Source: Pseudomonas fluorescens (GTDB lineage Bacteria > Pseudomonadota > Gammaproteobacteria > Pseudomonadales > Pseudomonadaceae). Taken from it: DNA of 64,000 bases. How positions within the stretch are numbered: position 1 is the first letter of the stretch; the number at the start of each line of letters is the position of its first letter. The translations under genes and the position numbers were made by a program. The DNA is taken from positions 1 to 64,000 of the forward strand of contig NZ_CABVGX010000027.1 of assembly GCF_902497625.1 (NCBI RefSeq), written 5' to 3'. Shown one piece after another: positions 43,749 to 53,176 of the stretch. The notes below the pieces were generated by a model. It searched no databases. It was not told the DNA's origin and saw only the letters and a program-made list of their open reading frames with translations.

Positions 43749-45551
43749 ATGCCGTTCACTGCGCCCAAAACAATTCGCATCGGTTGCGCCAGCGCGTTCT
43801 GGGGCGACACTTCGACCGCTGCGGCGCAACTGGTTGAAGGCGGACGCCTGAACTACCTGGTGTTCGATTACCTGGCCGAAATCACGATGTCGATCATGGC
43901 CGGCGCACGAATGAAAGATCCTCTGGCGGGTTACGCCAGTGACTTCATCGAAGTGCTCGGCCCGCTACTCCCTCGCCTCGCAGAGCAGAACATTCGCGTC
44001 ATCAGCAACGCCGGCGGGGTCAATCCGCAGGCGTGCGCCGCCGCAATGCAAGCGGCTTGCGACAAGGCTGGCGTGAACCTGAAAATCGCCGTGCTGCTGG
44101 GCGATGACTTGCAGCCGCAGTTCAAACAGCTCGGCGCCAGCGGTATCAAGGAAATGTTCAATGGCGCGCCCCTGCCGCCGATGTGCGTGTCGACCAACGC
44201 TTACCTGGGTGCGCCGGGAATTGTCGAGGCACTGCGCCTGGGCGCGGACATCGTCATCACGGGTCGCGTGGTCGACAGCGCGGTGGTCAGTGCCGCGTTG
44301 GTGCATGAATTCGAATGGTCGTGGCAGGATTACGACAAACTCGCGCAAGCGGCACTGGCCGGGCACATCATCGAATGCGGTGCGCAGTGCACTGGGGGCA
44401 ACTTCACCGATTGGCGCGAGGTGCCGGACTACGAGCACATCGGTTTTCCGATCGTCGAGGTCAACGCCGACAGTCAGTTTATCGTCAGCAAACCCGAAGG
44501 CTCCGGCGGGCTGGTCACCCGCCTGACCGTTGGCGAGCAGATGCTCTATGAAATCGGCGATCCACAGGCGTATTTGCTGCCAGACGTGGTGTGTGATTTC
44601 ACCGGGGTCAAACTCGTTCAGCGGGGCCGTAATACGGTGCAGGTGCACGGAGCAAAAGGCCTGCCGCCGACCGATCAGTACAAGGTCAGTGCGACCTACC
44701 TGGATGGATTTCGCTGCACCGCCAGTTGTTTGCTCGCCGGTATCGATGCCGTCGACAAGGCGCGCCGGGTCAGTGAAGCCATTATCCGCAAGACCTCGGA
44801 AATGTTCAGTGAGCGTGGCTGGGCGCCGTACAGCGAAGTGAATATCGAACTGCTCGGCAGCGAGGCCACTTACGGCGCGCATGGCCGGCGTCAGGACAGT
44901 CGCGAGGTAGTGGTCAAGCTCGCCGTGCGTCATCCGCAAAAACAGGCGCTGATTCTATTCTCCCGGGAAATCGCTCAGGCCGCGACCGGGATGGCGCCGG
45001 GCTTGACCGGCATCGTCGGCGGACGGCCGACAGTTTATCCGCTGATCGGCCTGTTTTCGTTCCTGATCGACAAAACCGCCTGCGACCTGCAAGTCGATAT
45101 CGAAAGCCAGCGCCATCCCTGCACGCTGCCCGCCATCGAGCCGCTTGATACGGCCGATTTGCCGGTGCCGCTGGAGCCCCCCAAGCCTGAGGGCCTGGCC
45201 GACGCCAGTGTGGCCCTGGTCAAACTGGCGGTCGCGCGCTCCGGCGACAAAGGCAATCACGGCAACATTGGGGTCATGGCCCGCGAACCTGAATTCCTGC
45301 CGTGGATCGCCGAAGCGCTGACCCCGCAAGTGATCGTCGACTGGATGCGCCACGTGCTCGATCCGATCCACGGACGCGTCGAACGCTGGTACCTGCCCGC
45401 CACCCACAGCCTTAATTTTCTCCTGGAAAATGCTTTGGGCGGCGGTGGCGTGGCCAGTTTGCGCATTGATCCACAAGGCAAAGCGTTCGCCCAGCAACTG
45501 CTGGAAATCCAGATTCCGGTGCCACAGAGCATCGCCGACCAGGTCAACTAG
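43749..45551 (+). CDS. atuA: AtuA, acyclic terpene utilisation protein
   Basis: A 600-residue protein of the AtuA (DUF1446) family. It begins IRIGCASAFWGDTSTAA and includes VISNAGGVNPQACAAAM, ADIVITGRVVDSA, and a C-terminal ferredoxin-like AtuA domain with ARSGDKGNHGNIGVM. AtuA is required for citronellol growth in P. aeruginosa, but its reaction is not settled. The ATG at 43749 with GGAGG was chosen over a frame opening 13 codons upstream. It is the first gene of atuABCDEF and is controlled by AtuR. Confidence 0.92.
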   Translation: MPFTAPKTIRIGCASAFWGDTSTAAAQLVEGGRLNYLVFDYLAEITMSIMAGARMKDPLAGYASDFIEVLGPLLPRLAEQNIRVISNAGGVNPQACAAAMQAACDKAGVNLKIAVLLGDDLQPQFKQLGASGIKEMFNGAPLPPMCVSTNAYLGAPGIVEALRLGADIVITGRVVDSAVVSAALVHEFEWSWQDYDKLAQAALAGHIIECGAQCTGGNFTDWREVPDYEHIGFPIVEVNADSQFIVSKPEGSGGLVTRLTVGEQMLYEIGDPQAYLLPDVVCDFTGVKLVQRGRNTVQVHGAKGLPPTDQYKVSATYLDGFRCTASCLLAGIDAVDKARRVSEAIIRKTSEMFSERGWAPYSEVNIELLGSEATYGAHGRRQDSREVVVKLAVRHPQKQALILFSREIAQAATGMAPGLTGIVGGRPTVYPLIGLFSFLIDKTACDLQVDIESQRHPCTLPAIEPLDTADLPVPLEPPKPEGLADASVALVKLAVARSGDKGNHGNIGVMAREPEFLPWIAEALTPQVIVDWMRHVLDPIHGRVERWYLPATHSLNFLLENALGGGGVASLRIDPQGKAFAQQLLEIQIPVPQSIADQVN

Positions 45552-45563
45552 GGGACTGCCGCC

Positions 45564-46448
45564 GTGGCCTACGATTCCATTTTCAAAGCCGGTCTGTTTG
45601 CCGGTCAGACCATTATCGTCACCGGCGGCGGCAGCGGCATCGGCCGTTGCACCGCACACGAACTGGCGGCGCTTGGCGCGCAGGTGCTGTTGATCGGGCG
45701 CAAGGCCGACAAGCTGCAAACCGTCGCGGCGGAAATTGCCGAAGACGGCGGCCAGGCTGACTGGCGGACCTGCGACATTCGCGACGAAGACGCTGTGCGG
45801 CAATTGATCAGCGAGCTGATCGGCAAGCACGGCCCGATCCATGGTCTGGTCAACAACGCCGGCGGGCAATATCCGGCGCCACTGGCCTCGATCAATCAGA
45901 AGGGTTTTGAAACCGTGATGCGCACCAACCTGGTCGGCGGTTTCCTGATGGCGCGCGAAGTGTTCAATCAATCCATGAGCAAGCACGGCGGCGCCGTCGT
46001 CAACATGCTCGCCGACATGTGGGGCGGCATGCCCGGCATGGGTCACTCGGGCGCGGCGCGCTCGGGCATGGACAACCTGACCAAGACCGCCGCACTCGAG
46101 TGGGGTTATGCCGGGGTGCGGGTTAACGCGGTGGCGCCGGGCTGGATCGCGTCGAGCGGCATGGACACCTATGAAGGCGCGTTCAAAGCGGTGATTCCGA
46201 CCTTGCGCGAGCATGTGCCGCTCAAGCGCATCGGCACCGAATCGGAAGTCAGCGCGGCGATCGTATTTCTACTCAGCCCGGCGGCCGCGTTCGTCAGTGG
46301 CAGCACCTTGCGCATCGACGGCGCTGCCAGTCTCGGTGGCCGGGCGTGGCCGTTGCACAAGGCGCAGAACAGCGAGTCGTATAACGGTTTTCATCGCGCG
46401 TACTTGCCGCAAGTGCTGCAGCCGGACGCCCTCAAGGACGAGGAATAA
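45564..46448 (+). CDS. atuB: AtuB, SDR family enoyl-CoA reductase-like protein
   Basis: A 294-residue short-chain dehydrogenase. The Rossmann motif is TGGGSGIG and the NNAGG motif is present. The catalytic YxxxK is replaced: the aligned segment reads HSGAARSGMDNLTK, so Ser and Arg stand where Tyr and Lys are expected. The same change occurs in 2,4-dienoyl-CoA and peroxisomal trans-2-enoyl-CoA reductases, so AtuB probably handles an acyl-CoA. Starts at GTG, 12 bases after atuA. Step in the pathway is not established. Confidence 0.85.
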   Translation: MAYDSIFKAGLFAGQTIIVTGGGSGIGRCTAHELAALGAQVLLIGRKADKLQTVAAEIAEDGGQADWRTCDIRDEDAVRQLISELIGKHGPIHGLVNNAGGQYPAPLASINQKGFETVMRTNLVGGFLMAREVFNQSMSKHGGAVVNMLADMWGGMPGMGHSGAARSGMDNLTKTAALEWGYAGVRVNAVAPGWIASSGMDTYEGAFKAVIPTLREHVPLKRIGTESEVSAAIVFLLSPAAAFVSGSTLRIDGAASLGGRAWPLHKAQNSESYNGFHRAYLPQVLQPDALKDEE

Positions 46449-46451
46449 GCC

Positions 46452-48068
46452 ATGCCGGTGATCCAGTCGCACATCGACCCGCACAGCGATCAATTCGCCA
46501 GCAATCGTGCCGCGATGCTGGTCGGCATCGAGCAGGTCCGGCAACTCGAGCAGAACGTGCTGAACAAAGCGGCAGAGGCCAAAGGCAAATTCGAAAAACG
46601 AGGGCAACTGTTGCCCCGCGAACGCCTCAACCTGTTGCTCGACCCGGGCGCCCCGTTCCTCGAACTGGCGAGCATGGCCGGTTATAAATTGCATGACGAC
46701 AAGGACGGCAGTTCAGCCGGCGGCGGCTTGATTGCCGGGATTGGTTATGTGTCCGGGGTGCGCGTGCTGGTGGTGGCCAACAACAGCGCGATCAAGGGCG
46801 GGACCATTTCTCCCAGCGGCCTGAAAAAATCCCTGCGCCTGCAACAGATCGCCACCGAGAACAAACTGCCGGTGATCACCCTCGCCGAAAGCGGCGGCGC
46901 CAACCTCAATTACGCGGCGGATATTTTCGTCGAAGGTGCGCGCAGCTTTGCCAATCAGGCGCGGATGTCGGCCATGGGCTTGCCACAGATTACCGTAGTG
47001 CACGGCTCGGCGACCGCTGGCGGTGCGTATCAGCCGGGCTTGTCCGACTACGTCGTGGTGGTGCGGGGCAAGGCCAAGCTGTTTCTCGCCGGGCCGCCCT
47101 TGTTGAAAGCGGCGACTGGTGAAATCGCCACCGATGAAGAATTGGGCGGCGCTGAAATGCACGCGCAAGTCGCCGGTACCGCAGAATACCTGGCCGAAAA
47201 CGATGCCGACGGCGTGCGGCAGGCGCGCGAGATCGTCAGCCTGCTGGGCTGGAACGAGCATCTGCCGTGGCTGGCCGAACGATCAGTGGACGAACCGCTC
47301 TACCCGATCGATGAATTACTGGGGCTGATCCCGGACGATCCGAAAAAACCTTACGACGTGCGGGAAATCATCGCGCGGATCGCCGATGGTTCGAGGTTTC
47401 TGGAGTTCAAAAGCGAGTTTGACCAGCAAACAGTTTGCGGTCATTTGCACATTCAGGGACGCGCTTGCGGCTTCGTCGGCAACAACGGCCCGATCACGCC
47501 CAAAGGTGCAAGCAAGGCCGCGCAATTCATTCAGTTGTGCGACCAGAGCCAGACGCCGTTGCTGTTTTTTCACAACACTACAGGCTTCATGGTCGGCACC
47601 GAGTCGGAGCAGCAAGGCGTGATCAAGCACGGCGCGAAGATGATTCAGGCCGTTGCCAATGCGCGGGTGCCCAAGCTGACGATTGTCGTCGGCGGCTCCT
47701 ATGGCGCAGGCAACTACGCGATGTGTGGCCGTGGCCTGGATCCGCGCTTCATCTTCGCCTGGCCTAACAGTCGCACTTCGGTGATGGGCGGCGCCCAGGC
47801 CGGTAAAGTACTGCGCATCGTTACCGAGGCCAAACAGCTCAAGGAGGGTCTGGCCCCGGACCCGAAAATGCTCGACATGCTGGAACAGGTCACCGCGCAG
47901 AAGCTCGACAGCCAGTCCACCGCGCTGTACGGCAGCGCCAATCTGTGGGATGACGGTTTGATCGACCCCCGCGACACCCGGACCTTGCTCGGCTACTTGC
48001 TGGACATCTGTCACGAAGCCGAGGTGCGGCGGCTGCACCCCAACACTTTTGGCGTAGCCCGGTTCTGA
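46452..48068 (+). CDS. atuC: AtuC, geranyl-CoA carboxylase beta (carboxyltransferase) subunit
   Basis: A 538-residue carboxyltransferase subunit. Both crotonase-like halves are present: the N-terminal half with GRERLNLLLD-like RERLNLLLDPG, oxyanion segment SGGANLNYAAD and HGSATAGGAYQPG; the C-terminal half with GNNGPITPKGASKAAQF, PLLFFHNTTGFMVG and GGSYGAGNYAMCGRG. It resembles methylcrotonyl-CoA carboxylase beta, and the choice for geranyl-CoA rests on the atu context. It partners AtuF to carboxylate the beta-methyl group. Confidence 0.9.
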   Translation: MPVIQSHIDPHSDQFASNRAAMLVGIEQVRQLEQNVLNKAAEAKGKFEKRGQLLPRERLNLLLDPGAPFLELASMAGYKLHDDKDGSSAGGGLIAGIGYVSGVRVLVVANNSAIKGGTISPSGLKKSLRLQQIATENKLPVITLAESGGANLNYAADIFVEGARSFANQARMSAMGLPQITVVHGSATAGGAYQPGLSDYVVVVRGKAKLFLAGPPLLKAATGEIATDEELGGAEMHAQVAGTAEYLAENDADGVRQAREIVSLLGWNEHLPWLAERSVDEPLYPIDELLGLIPDDPKKPYDVREIIARIADGSRFLEFKSEFDQQTVCGHLHIQGRACGFVGNNGPITPKGASKAAQFIQLCDQSQTPLLFFHNTTGFMVGTESEQQGVIKHGAKMIQAVANARVPKLTIVVGGSYGAGNYAMCGRGLDPRFIFAWPNSRTSVMGGAQAGKVLRIVTEAKQLKEGLAPDPKMLDMLEQVTAQKLDSQSTALYGSANLWDDGLIDPRDTRTLLGYLLDICHEAEVRRLHPNTFGVARF

Positions 48069-48092
48069 ACCGGCGAGAGGAGAACAATAAAA

Positions 48093-49250
48093 ATGATCTT
48101 CACCCAGGAACATGAAGCACTGCGCCGCACGGTCCGCCAATTCGTCGACCACGAGATCAATCCGTATGTGGATGAATGGGAAAAAGCCGGGCGCTTCCCC
48201 ATTCACGAGATTTTCCGCAAGGCCGGCGAACTCGGTCTGCTGGGCATTTCCAAGCCGGAGAAATTCGGCGGCATGGGGCTCGATTACAGCTACTCGATTG
48301 TTGCCGCGGAAGAGTTCGGCACCATTCACTGTGGCGGCATCCCGATGTCCATCGGCGTGCAGACCGACATGTGCACCCCCGCACTGGCACGCTTCGGTTC
48401 CGATGAATTGCGCGAAGAGTTCCTGCGCCCTGCGATCAGCGGTGAGCGGGTCGGCTGCATCGGCGTTTCCGAAGTCGGTGCCGGTTCCGATGTGGCCGGG
48501 TTGAAAACCTCGGCGCGCAAGGAGGGCGACGACTACGTGATCAATGGCAGCAAAATGTGGATCACCAACTCGCCGAGTGCCGACTTCATCTGCCTGTTGG
48601 CCAACACCTCTGACGACAAACCGCACATCAACAAGTCCCTGATCATGGTGCCGATGACCACGCCTGGGATCAGCCTCAGCTCGCACCTGGACAAGCTCGG
48701 CATGCGCAGTTCGGAAACCGCCCAGGTGTTTTTCGACGACGTGCGCGTGCCCCAGCGCAATCGCATCGGCCATGAAGGTGCCGGGTTCATGATGCAGATG
48801 CTGCAGTTTCAGGAAGAGCGATTGTTCGGGGCGGCGAACATGATCAAGGGCCTGGAATACTGCATCGACAGCACCATCGAGTACTGCACGGAGCGCAAGA
48901 CGTTCGGCTCGGCGCTGATCGACAATCAAGTCATCCACTTCCGTCTCGCCGAGCTGCAAACCGAAATCGAGTGCCTGCGCGCGCTGGTCTATCAGGCCAC
49001 CGAGCAATACATCAAGGGCCAGGACGTCACGCGTCTGGCGTCGATGGCCAAACTCAAGGCCGGGCGCCTGGGCCGCGAGGTCAGCGACAGTTGCCTGCAA
49101 TATTGGGGCGGTATGGGTTTCATGTGGGACAACCCGGTGGCCCGGGCCTATCGCGACGTGCGCCTGGTGTCGATTGGCGGCGGCGCGGACGAAATCATGC
49201 TGGGCATCATCTGCAAACTCATGGGCACCTTGCCGGGGAAAAAGAAGTGA
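48093..49250 (+). CDS. atuD: AtuD, citronellyl-CoA dehydrogenase
   Basis: A 385-residue FAD-dependent acyl-CoA dehydrogenase. GCIGVSEVGAGSDVAGLKT and WITNSPSADF are the FAD/substrate signatures of the family. SCLQYWGGMGFMWDNPVARAYRD is the C-terminal signature, with the catalytic Glu in other members replaced in this segment by Gly-Gly context. It oxidises citronellyl-CoA to geranyl-CoA (cis). AGGAG precedes the ATG. The stop overlaps the GTG start of atuE. Confidence 0.88.
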   Translation: MIFTQEHEALRRTVRQFVDHEINPYVDEWEKAGRFPIHEIFRKAGELGLLGISKPEKFGGMGLDYSYSIVAAEEFGTIHCGGIPMSIGVQTDMCTPALARFGSDELREEFLRPAISGERVGCIGVSEVGAGSDVAGLKTSARKEGDDYVINGSKMWITNSPSADFICLLANTSDDKPHINKSLIMVPMTTPGISLSSHLDKLGMRSSETAQVFFDDVRVPQRNRIGHEGAGFMMQMLQFQEERLFGAANMIKGLEYCIDSTIEYCTERKTFGSALIDNQVIHFRLAELQTEIECLRALVYQATEQYIKGQDVTRLASMAKLKAGRLGREVSDSCLQYWGGMGFMWDNPVARAYRDVRLVSIGGGADEIMLGIICKLMGTLPGKKK

Positions 49251-50044
49251 GCGCCCTGCCGGTTTGCCAGACGCTATTGCTCGAACTGCACAACGGCGTG
49301 CTGCACATCACCCTCAACCGCCCCGAAAGCCGTAACGCCATGAGCCTGCAGATGGTTGCCGAGTTGAGGTCGGTACTGGCGACGGTGCGCGACGATCGCA
49401 GTGTTCGGGCGTTGGTCATCGGTGGCGCCGGCGGGCATTTTTGCGCCGGCGGCGACATCCGGGACATGGCCGAGGCCCGCGCTCAGGGCGCTTCGGCGTA
49501 CCGGGACTTGAATCGCGCATTCGGCGCGCTGTTGCAGGAAGTTCAGCACGCTCCGCAAGTGGTGATCACGGTATTGCAAGGCGCGGTGCTGGGCGGCGGT
49601 CTGGGCCTGGCGTGCGTCAGCGATGTCGCCCTTGCCGATCACCAGGCGCAATTCGGTCTGCCGGAGACCAGCCTCGGCTTGCTCCCTGCGCAGATTGCGC
49701 CGTTCGTGGTGCAGCGCATAGGCCTGACCCAGGCGCGACGGCTGGCGCTGACGGCGGCGCGTTTCGATGGCAGTTACGCGCGCAAGATCGGTCTGGTGCA
49801 CTTCGTCGAACATGACGCCCAAGCGTTGGCCGAACGCCTCGATGAGGTGCTGGCGCATGTGTTGTGCTGCGCGCCCGAGGCAAATGCGCGAACCAAAAAA
49901 CTTTTGCTGGCGAGTGCGGGGCAGCCGTCTGACGCCTTGCTTGATGAGGCCGCCACAGGTTTCAGCGAAGCGGTGACCGGGGCTGAAGGCGTCGAGGGGA
50001 CGATGGCGTTCATGCAAAAGCGTAAGCCAGGTTGGGCGCCTTGA
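49247..50044 (+). CDS. atuE: AtuE, isohexenyl-glutaconyl-CoA hydratase
   Basis: A 265-residue crotonase-family hydratase. LNRPESRNAMS, HFCAGGDIRDM and VLGGGLGLACVSDVALADHQAQFGLPE carry the oxyanion hole and substrate loop. The start is GTG in a GTGA overlap with atuD; length then equals the 265 residues of the P. aeruginosa enzyme. It hydrates the carboxylated geranyl-CoA product before lyase cleavage. A BIME separates it from atuF. Confidence 0.88.
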   Translation: MSALPVCQTLLLELHNGVLHITLNRPESRNAMSLQMVAELRSVLATVRDDRSVRALVIGGAGGHFCAGGDIRDMAEARAQGASAYRDLNRAFGALLQEVQHAPQVVITVLQGAVLGGGLGLACVSDVALADHQAQFGLPETSLGLLPAQIAPFVVQRIGLTQARRLALTAARFDGSYARKIGLVHFVEHDAQALAERLDEVLAHVLCCAPEANARTKKLLLASAGQPSDALLDEAATGFSEAVTGAEGVEGTMAFMQKRKPGWAP

Positions 50045-50048
50045 AAGC

Positions 50049-50137
50049 ATCGCTGGCAAGCCAGCTCCTACACCATTTTTGCAGCCCGATCAGAATTTTT
50101 CAGACGCCATAAAACCTGGAGCTGGCTTGCCAGCGAT
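50049..50137. repeat. BIME between atuE and atuF
   Basis: ATCGCTGGCAAGCCAGCTCC (50049-50068) and its exact complement (50118-50137) flank a 49-base centre. The pair can form a long stem in mRNA and could reduce read-through from atuE into atuF. Confidence 0.85.
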
Positions 50138-50178
50138 GAGGCCTCCACTGTCACTGCAACAACCAAGGGAATAAAGGC

Positions 50179-52140
50179 ATGCCGACCCTGAAAAAAATTC
50201 TGATCGCCAATCGCGGTGAAATCGCCTGCCGCATCCAGCGCACCGCGCAATCCCTGGGTTACCGCACCGTCGCCGTCTTCAGCGACGCCGACGCCGAGGC
50301 CCTGCACGTGCAAATCGCCGATGAGGCCGTCAACATCGGCCCGGCTGCCGTGCAGCACTCTTATCTGAACATTCCAGCCATCCTCGACGCCGCCCGGCGC
50401 ACCGGCGCCGACGCGATTCATCCCGGTTACGGTTTCCTGTCGGAAAACGCCGAATTCGCCCTCGCCTGCCAACACGCCGGCTTCACCTTCATCGGCCCGA
50501 GTCCCGAGGCCATCGAGCTAATGGGCAGTAAACGCCTGTCGAAACTGGCCATGCTTGAAGCTGGTGTACCGTGCATCAAAGGGTACCAGGGCGCCGAGCA
50601 GGACGACGCGACTCTAAACCGTGAAGCCGAGCGCATCGGCTATCCGCTGATGATCAAGGCCAGCGCCGGCGGCGGCGGACGTGGCATGCGCCTTGTGCAG
50701 CATGCCGATGAGCTGTTCGAACAGTTGCGTACCGCACGCTCCGAAGCCCTTCACGGTTTCGGCAACGATGAATTGATTCTCGAACAAGCCTTGGTCGATC
50801 CGCGTCACGTGGAAGTGCAACTGTTCGGCGATCAGCACGGCAATCTGATCTACCTCGGCGAGCGCGACTGTTCGGTTCAGCGCCGGCATCAGAAAGTCAT
50901 CGAAGAAGCACCCTGCCCGATCATGACCGCCGACCTGCGCCAGGCCATGGGCGAGGCGGCCCTCAAAGCCGGGCGTGCGGCGAATTATGTCGGCGCGGGT
51001 ACGGTGGAATTTCTACTGGATGCGCGTGGGCAATTCTACTTCCTGGAAATGAACACCCGGCTGCAGGTGGAACACCCTGTGACCGAGCTGATCACCGGCC
51101 TCGATCTGGTGGCCTGGCAACTGCTGGTTGCTGAAGGCTTGCCGCTGCCGCTGAGTCAGGCGCAGGTGCAACTCACCGGCCACGCCATGGAAGTACGGCT
51201 GTATGCCGAGGACCCGGCTCGGGATTTCCTCCCGCAAACCGGGCGAATCGTTGCCTGGCAACCCGCACTGCAAGAGGGTGTGCGGATCGACCACGGACTG
51301 ATCGAAGGCCAGTCGGTCAGCGCTTTCTACGACCCCATGCTGGGCAAGATCATCGCGCACGGAGCAACCCGCGAGGAGGCCCGCCGCAAGTTGCTGCGGG
51401 CGGTCCAGGACAGCGTGCTGCTCGGCGTACAGAGCAATCAGCGCTTGCTGGCCGGGCTGCTCGAACATCCGCAATTCATCGACGGCCAATTCAGCACGGG
51501 ATTCATTCCAGCCTGGTTCAGCGACCATCCTTGCCTGCAACCGCACGTACCGGACGCCAGGGAGCTGGCGATTGCGGCGGCCTTGTTTTATCAAGCGGCG
51601 ACGCTCGCGCACCCCCCCGCGCTGGCGGGCTGGAGAAACAACGCCTGCGCGCCGCTGAACTATCGCATCGGCCAGGACGACCAGCAATGGCCGGTGCAAC
51701 TCCTGGCAGTGCGTGGTGCAGCCTGTCAAATTGAAGTGGCCTCGCAGGTATTTCAGCTGAACGTTCTGGCGTGCGACGGCCGCTGGGCCACGCTGCAGAT
51801 CAATGGCGTCCGCCAGCGTTTTGCCTATCGGCATGAGGCCGGGCAGCTCTGGTTATGGACACGCCAGGGCGGCCTGCACCTGCTGGATCGGACCCAGGCG
51901 CTGAGCAGCGGCGGCACGCGTGTCACCAGCGGCACGCTCAAGGCGCCCATGGACGGGGCCATTGTTGATGTATTGGTCGCTGAAGGTTCACAGGTCAGCA
52001 AGGGCCAATTGCTGGTGGTGCTTGAGGCGATGAAGATGGAGCATCCGCTGAAGTCAGGTATCGACGGCGTGCTCAAACGCCTGCAGGTCAAAATCGGCGA
52101 TCAGGTAAAAAATCGGCAGATCCTGCTGGAGGTTGAATAA
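50179..52140 (+). CDS. atuF: AtuF, geranyl-CoA carboxylase alpha subunit (biotin carboxylase/BCCP)
   Basis: A 653-residue biotin-dependent carboxylase alpha chain. The biotin carboxylase domain (1-450) opens with KILIANRGEIACRI and has the ATP-grasp loop KASAGGGGRGM, HPGYGFLSEN, and LEMNTRLQVEHPVTE. A linker is followed by the carrier domain with biotinyl Lys in LEAMKMEHP near residue 620. It pairs with AtuC to carboxylate geranyl-CoA. ATG with AAGGGA upstream. The atuG and atuH genes of P. aeruginosa do not follow. Confidence 0.92.
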   Translation: MPTLKKILIANRGEIACRIQRTAQSLGYRTVAVFSDADAEALHVQIADEAVNIGPAAVQHSYLNIPAILDAARRTGADAIHPGYGFLSENAEFALACQHAGFTFIGPSPEAIELMGSKRLSKLAMLEAGVPCIKGYQGAEQDDATLNREAERIGYPLMIKASAGGGGRGMRLVQHADELFEQLRTARSEALHGFGNDELILEQALVDPRHVEVQLFGDQHGNLIYLGERDCSVQRRHQKVIEEAPCPIMTADLRQAMGEAALKAGRAANYVGAGTVEFLLDARGQFYFLEMNTRLQVEHPVTELITGLDLVAWQLLVAEGLPLPLSQAQVQLTGHAMEVRLYAEDPARDFLPQTGRIVAWQPALQEGVRIDHGLIEGQSVSAFYDPMLGKIIAHGATREEARRKLLRAVQDSVLLGVQSNQRLLAGLLEHPQFIDGQFSTGFIPAWFSDHPCLQPHVPDARELAIAAALFYQAATLAHPPALAGWRNNACAPLNYRIGQDDQQWPVQLLAVRGAACQIEVASQVFQLNVLACDGRWATLQINGVRQRFAYRHEAGQLWLWTRQGGLHLLDRTQALSSGGTRVTSGTLKAPMDGAIVDVLVAEGSQVSKGQLLVVLEAMKMEHPLKSGIDGVLKRLQVKIGDQVKNRQILLEVE

Positions 52141-52211
52141 GCCGCTAGGCGTATTCACGGCGTTTGGCTACGCTCAAGGCCTATCAGGACGCGGATATCA
52201 GGAACCCTGCA

Positions 52212-52754
52212 ATGCCTCACTGGCTGGTCATTGATCTGGAAGCCACCACCGATGAGGGTGGCTGGCCTGTCACGGAAATGGAGATCATCGAAATCGGTGC
52301 CACACTGGTGGACCGCCAAGGTCGCGAACTGGACCATTTCCAGCGCTTCGTGCGTCCTTTGCGGCGCCCACTGCTGACCACGTTTTGTCGGGCATTGACC
52401 CACATCACCCAAGACAATATCGACAGCGCAGAACCGCTCACTCATGTGTGGACGGCCTTCGAACGCTGGCTCGGTCAGCATCATTCACGTCTTGAAGGCT
52501 GGGCCAGCTGGGGTGACTACGATCGCCAGCAGCTGGTGCAGGAGTGGCAGAGACTGCAACTCGTCAGCGCCTTGAGCGGTGTACCGCACATGAACCTCAA
52601 ACAGCGGTTCGCCAAGGCGCGGCGTCTGGAGCGGCCACCAGGGCTCAACGGTGCATTGCAACTGGCAGGCATGCAGTTCAATGGGCAGCAACACCGGGCG
52701 CTGGCAGATGCGCGCAACACGGCACGGCTGTTGCCGCTGGTCCTGCCGCTTTAG
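52212..52754 (+). CDS. DEDD-type 3'-5' exonuclease
   Basis: A 180-residue exonuclease of the DnaQ-like DEDDh superfamily. Motif I is VIDLEATTDE (Asp, Glu), motif II is the LTHITQDNID region with WGDYDRQQL Asp, and motif III is HRALADARNTA (His, Asp). It resembles the ERI-1/KapD-like exonucleases. The frame opens at a TTG at 52164, but the ATG at 52212 has AGGAA nine bases before and begins directly at the domain. Its nucleic-acid substrate is unknown. Confidence 0.85.
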   Translation: MPHWLVIDLEATTDEGGWPVTEMEIIEIGATLVDRQGRELDHFQRFVRPLRRPLLTTFCRALTHITQDNIDSAEPLTHVWTAFERWLGQHHSRLEGWASWGDYDRQQLVQEWQRLQLVSALSGVPHMNLKQRFAKARRLERPPGLNGALQLAGMQFNGQQHRALADARNTARLLPLVLPL

Positions 52755-52823
52755 ACAGGTGACTGCGCCAGGGGCCTTGTGCATACTGGCCGGCCCTTTT
52801 CAGCCCTTTTCGAGGAACCGCCC

Positions 52824-53108
52824 ATGTTTAAAGTCAACGAGTACTTCGACGGCACCGTCAAGTCGATCGCCTTTGGCACCCCTGAAGGTCCGGCGACCAT
52901 CGGCGTCATGGCACCGGGCGAATACGAATTCGGCACCAGCCAGCGTGAAATCATGCACGTGGTGACAGGCGCTCTGACGGTCAAACTGCCACACAGCAGC
53001 GACTGGGAAACCTTCGCAGCCGGCAGCCAGTTCAACGTGCCGGCCAACAGCAAGTTCCAACTGAAAGTAGCCGTCGACACCGCATACCTGTGCGAATACC
53101 GCGGCTGA
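52824..53108 (+). CDS. ppnP: pyrimidine/purine nucleoside phosphorylase PpnP
   Basis: A 94-residue cupin-fold enzyme (formerly DUF1255) that phosphorolyses a range of nucleosides. FKVNEYFDGTVKSIAF, GVMAPGEYEFGTSQREIMHVVTG and FNVPANSKFQLKV are family signatures. ATG at 52824 with GAGGAA; a longer frame is rejected. It is followed by a strong terminator. Confidence 0.93.
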   Translation: MFKVNEYFDGTVKSIAFGTPEGPATIGVMAPGEYEFGTSQREIMHVVTGALTVKLPHSSDWETFAAGSQFNVPANSKFQLKVAVDTAYLCEYRG

Positions 53109-53130
53109 TCAGCGGGTTCATCGCGCAAAA

Positions 53131-53162
53131 AAAATGCCCGTGTCCAACGACACGGGCATTTT
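53131..53162. terminator. bidirectional terminator
   Basis: AAAATGCCCGTGTC, loop CAAC, then GACACGGGCATTTT, with an A run on the left and T tract on the right. It serves ppnP and the convergent MOSC gene. Confidence 0.93.
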
Positions 53163-53176
53163 TCATTCAGGCTGAT

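Noticed and set aside
41908..49100. Long antisense frames against pvdY and atu genes
   Set aside because: They lie opposite conserved enzymes and have the same shadow composition.
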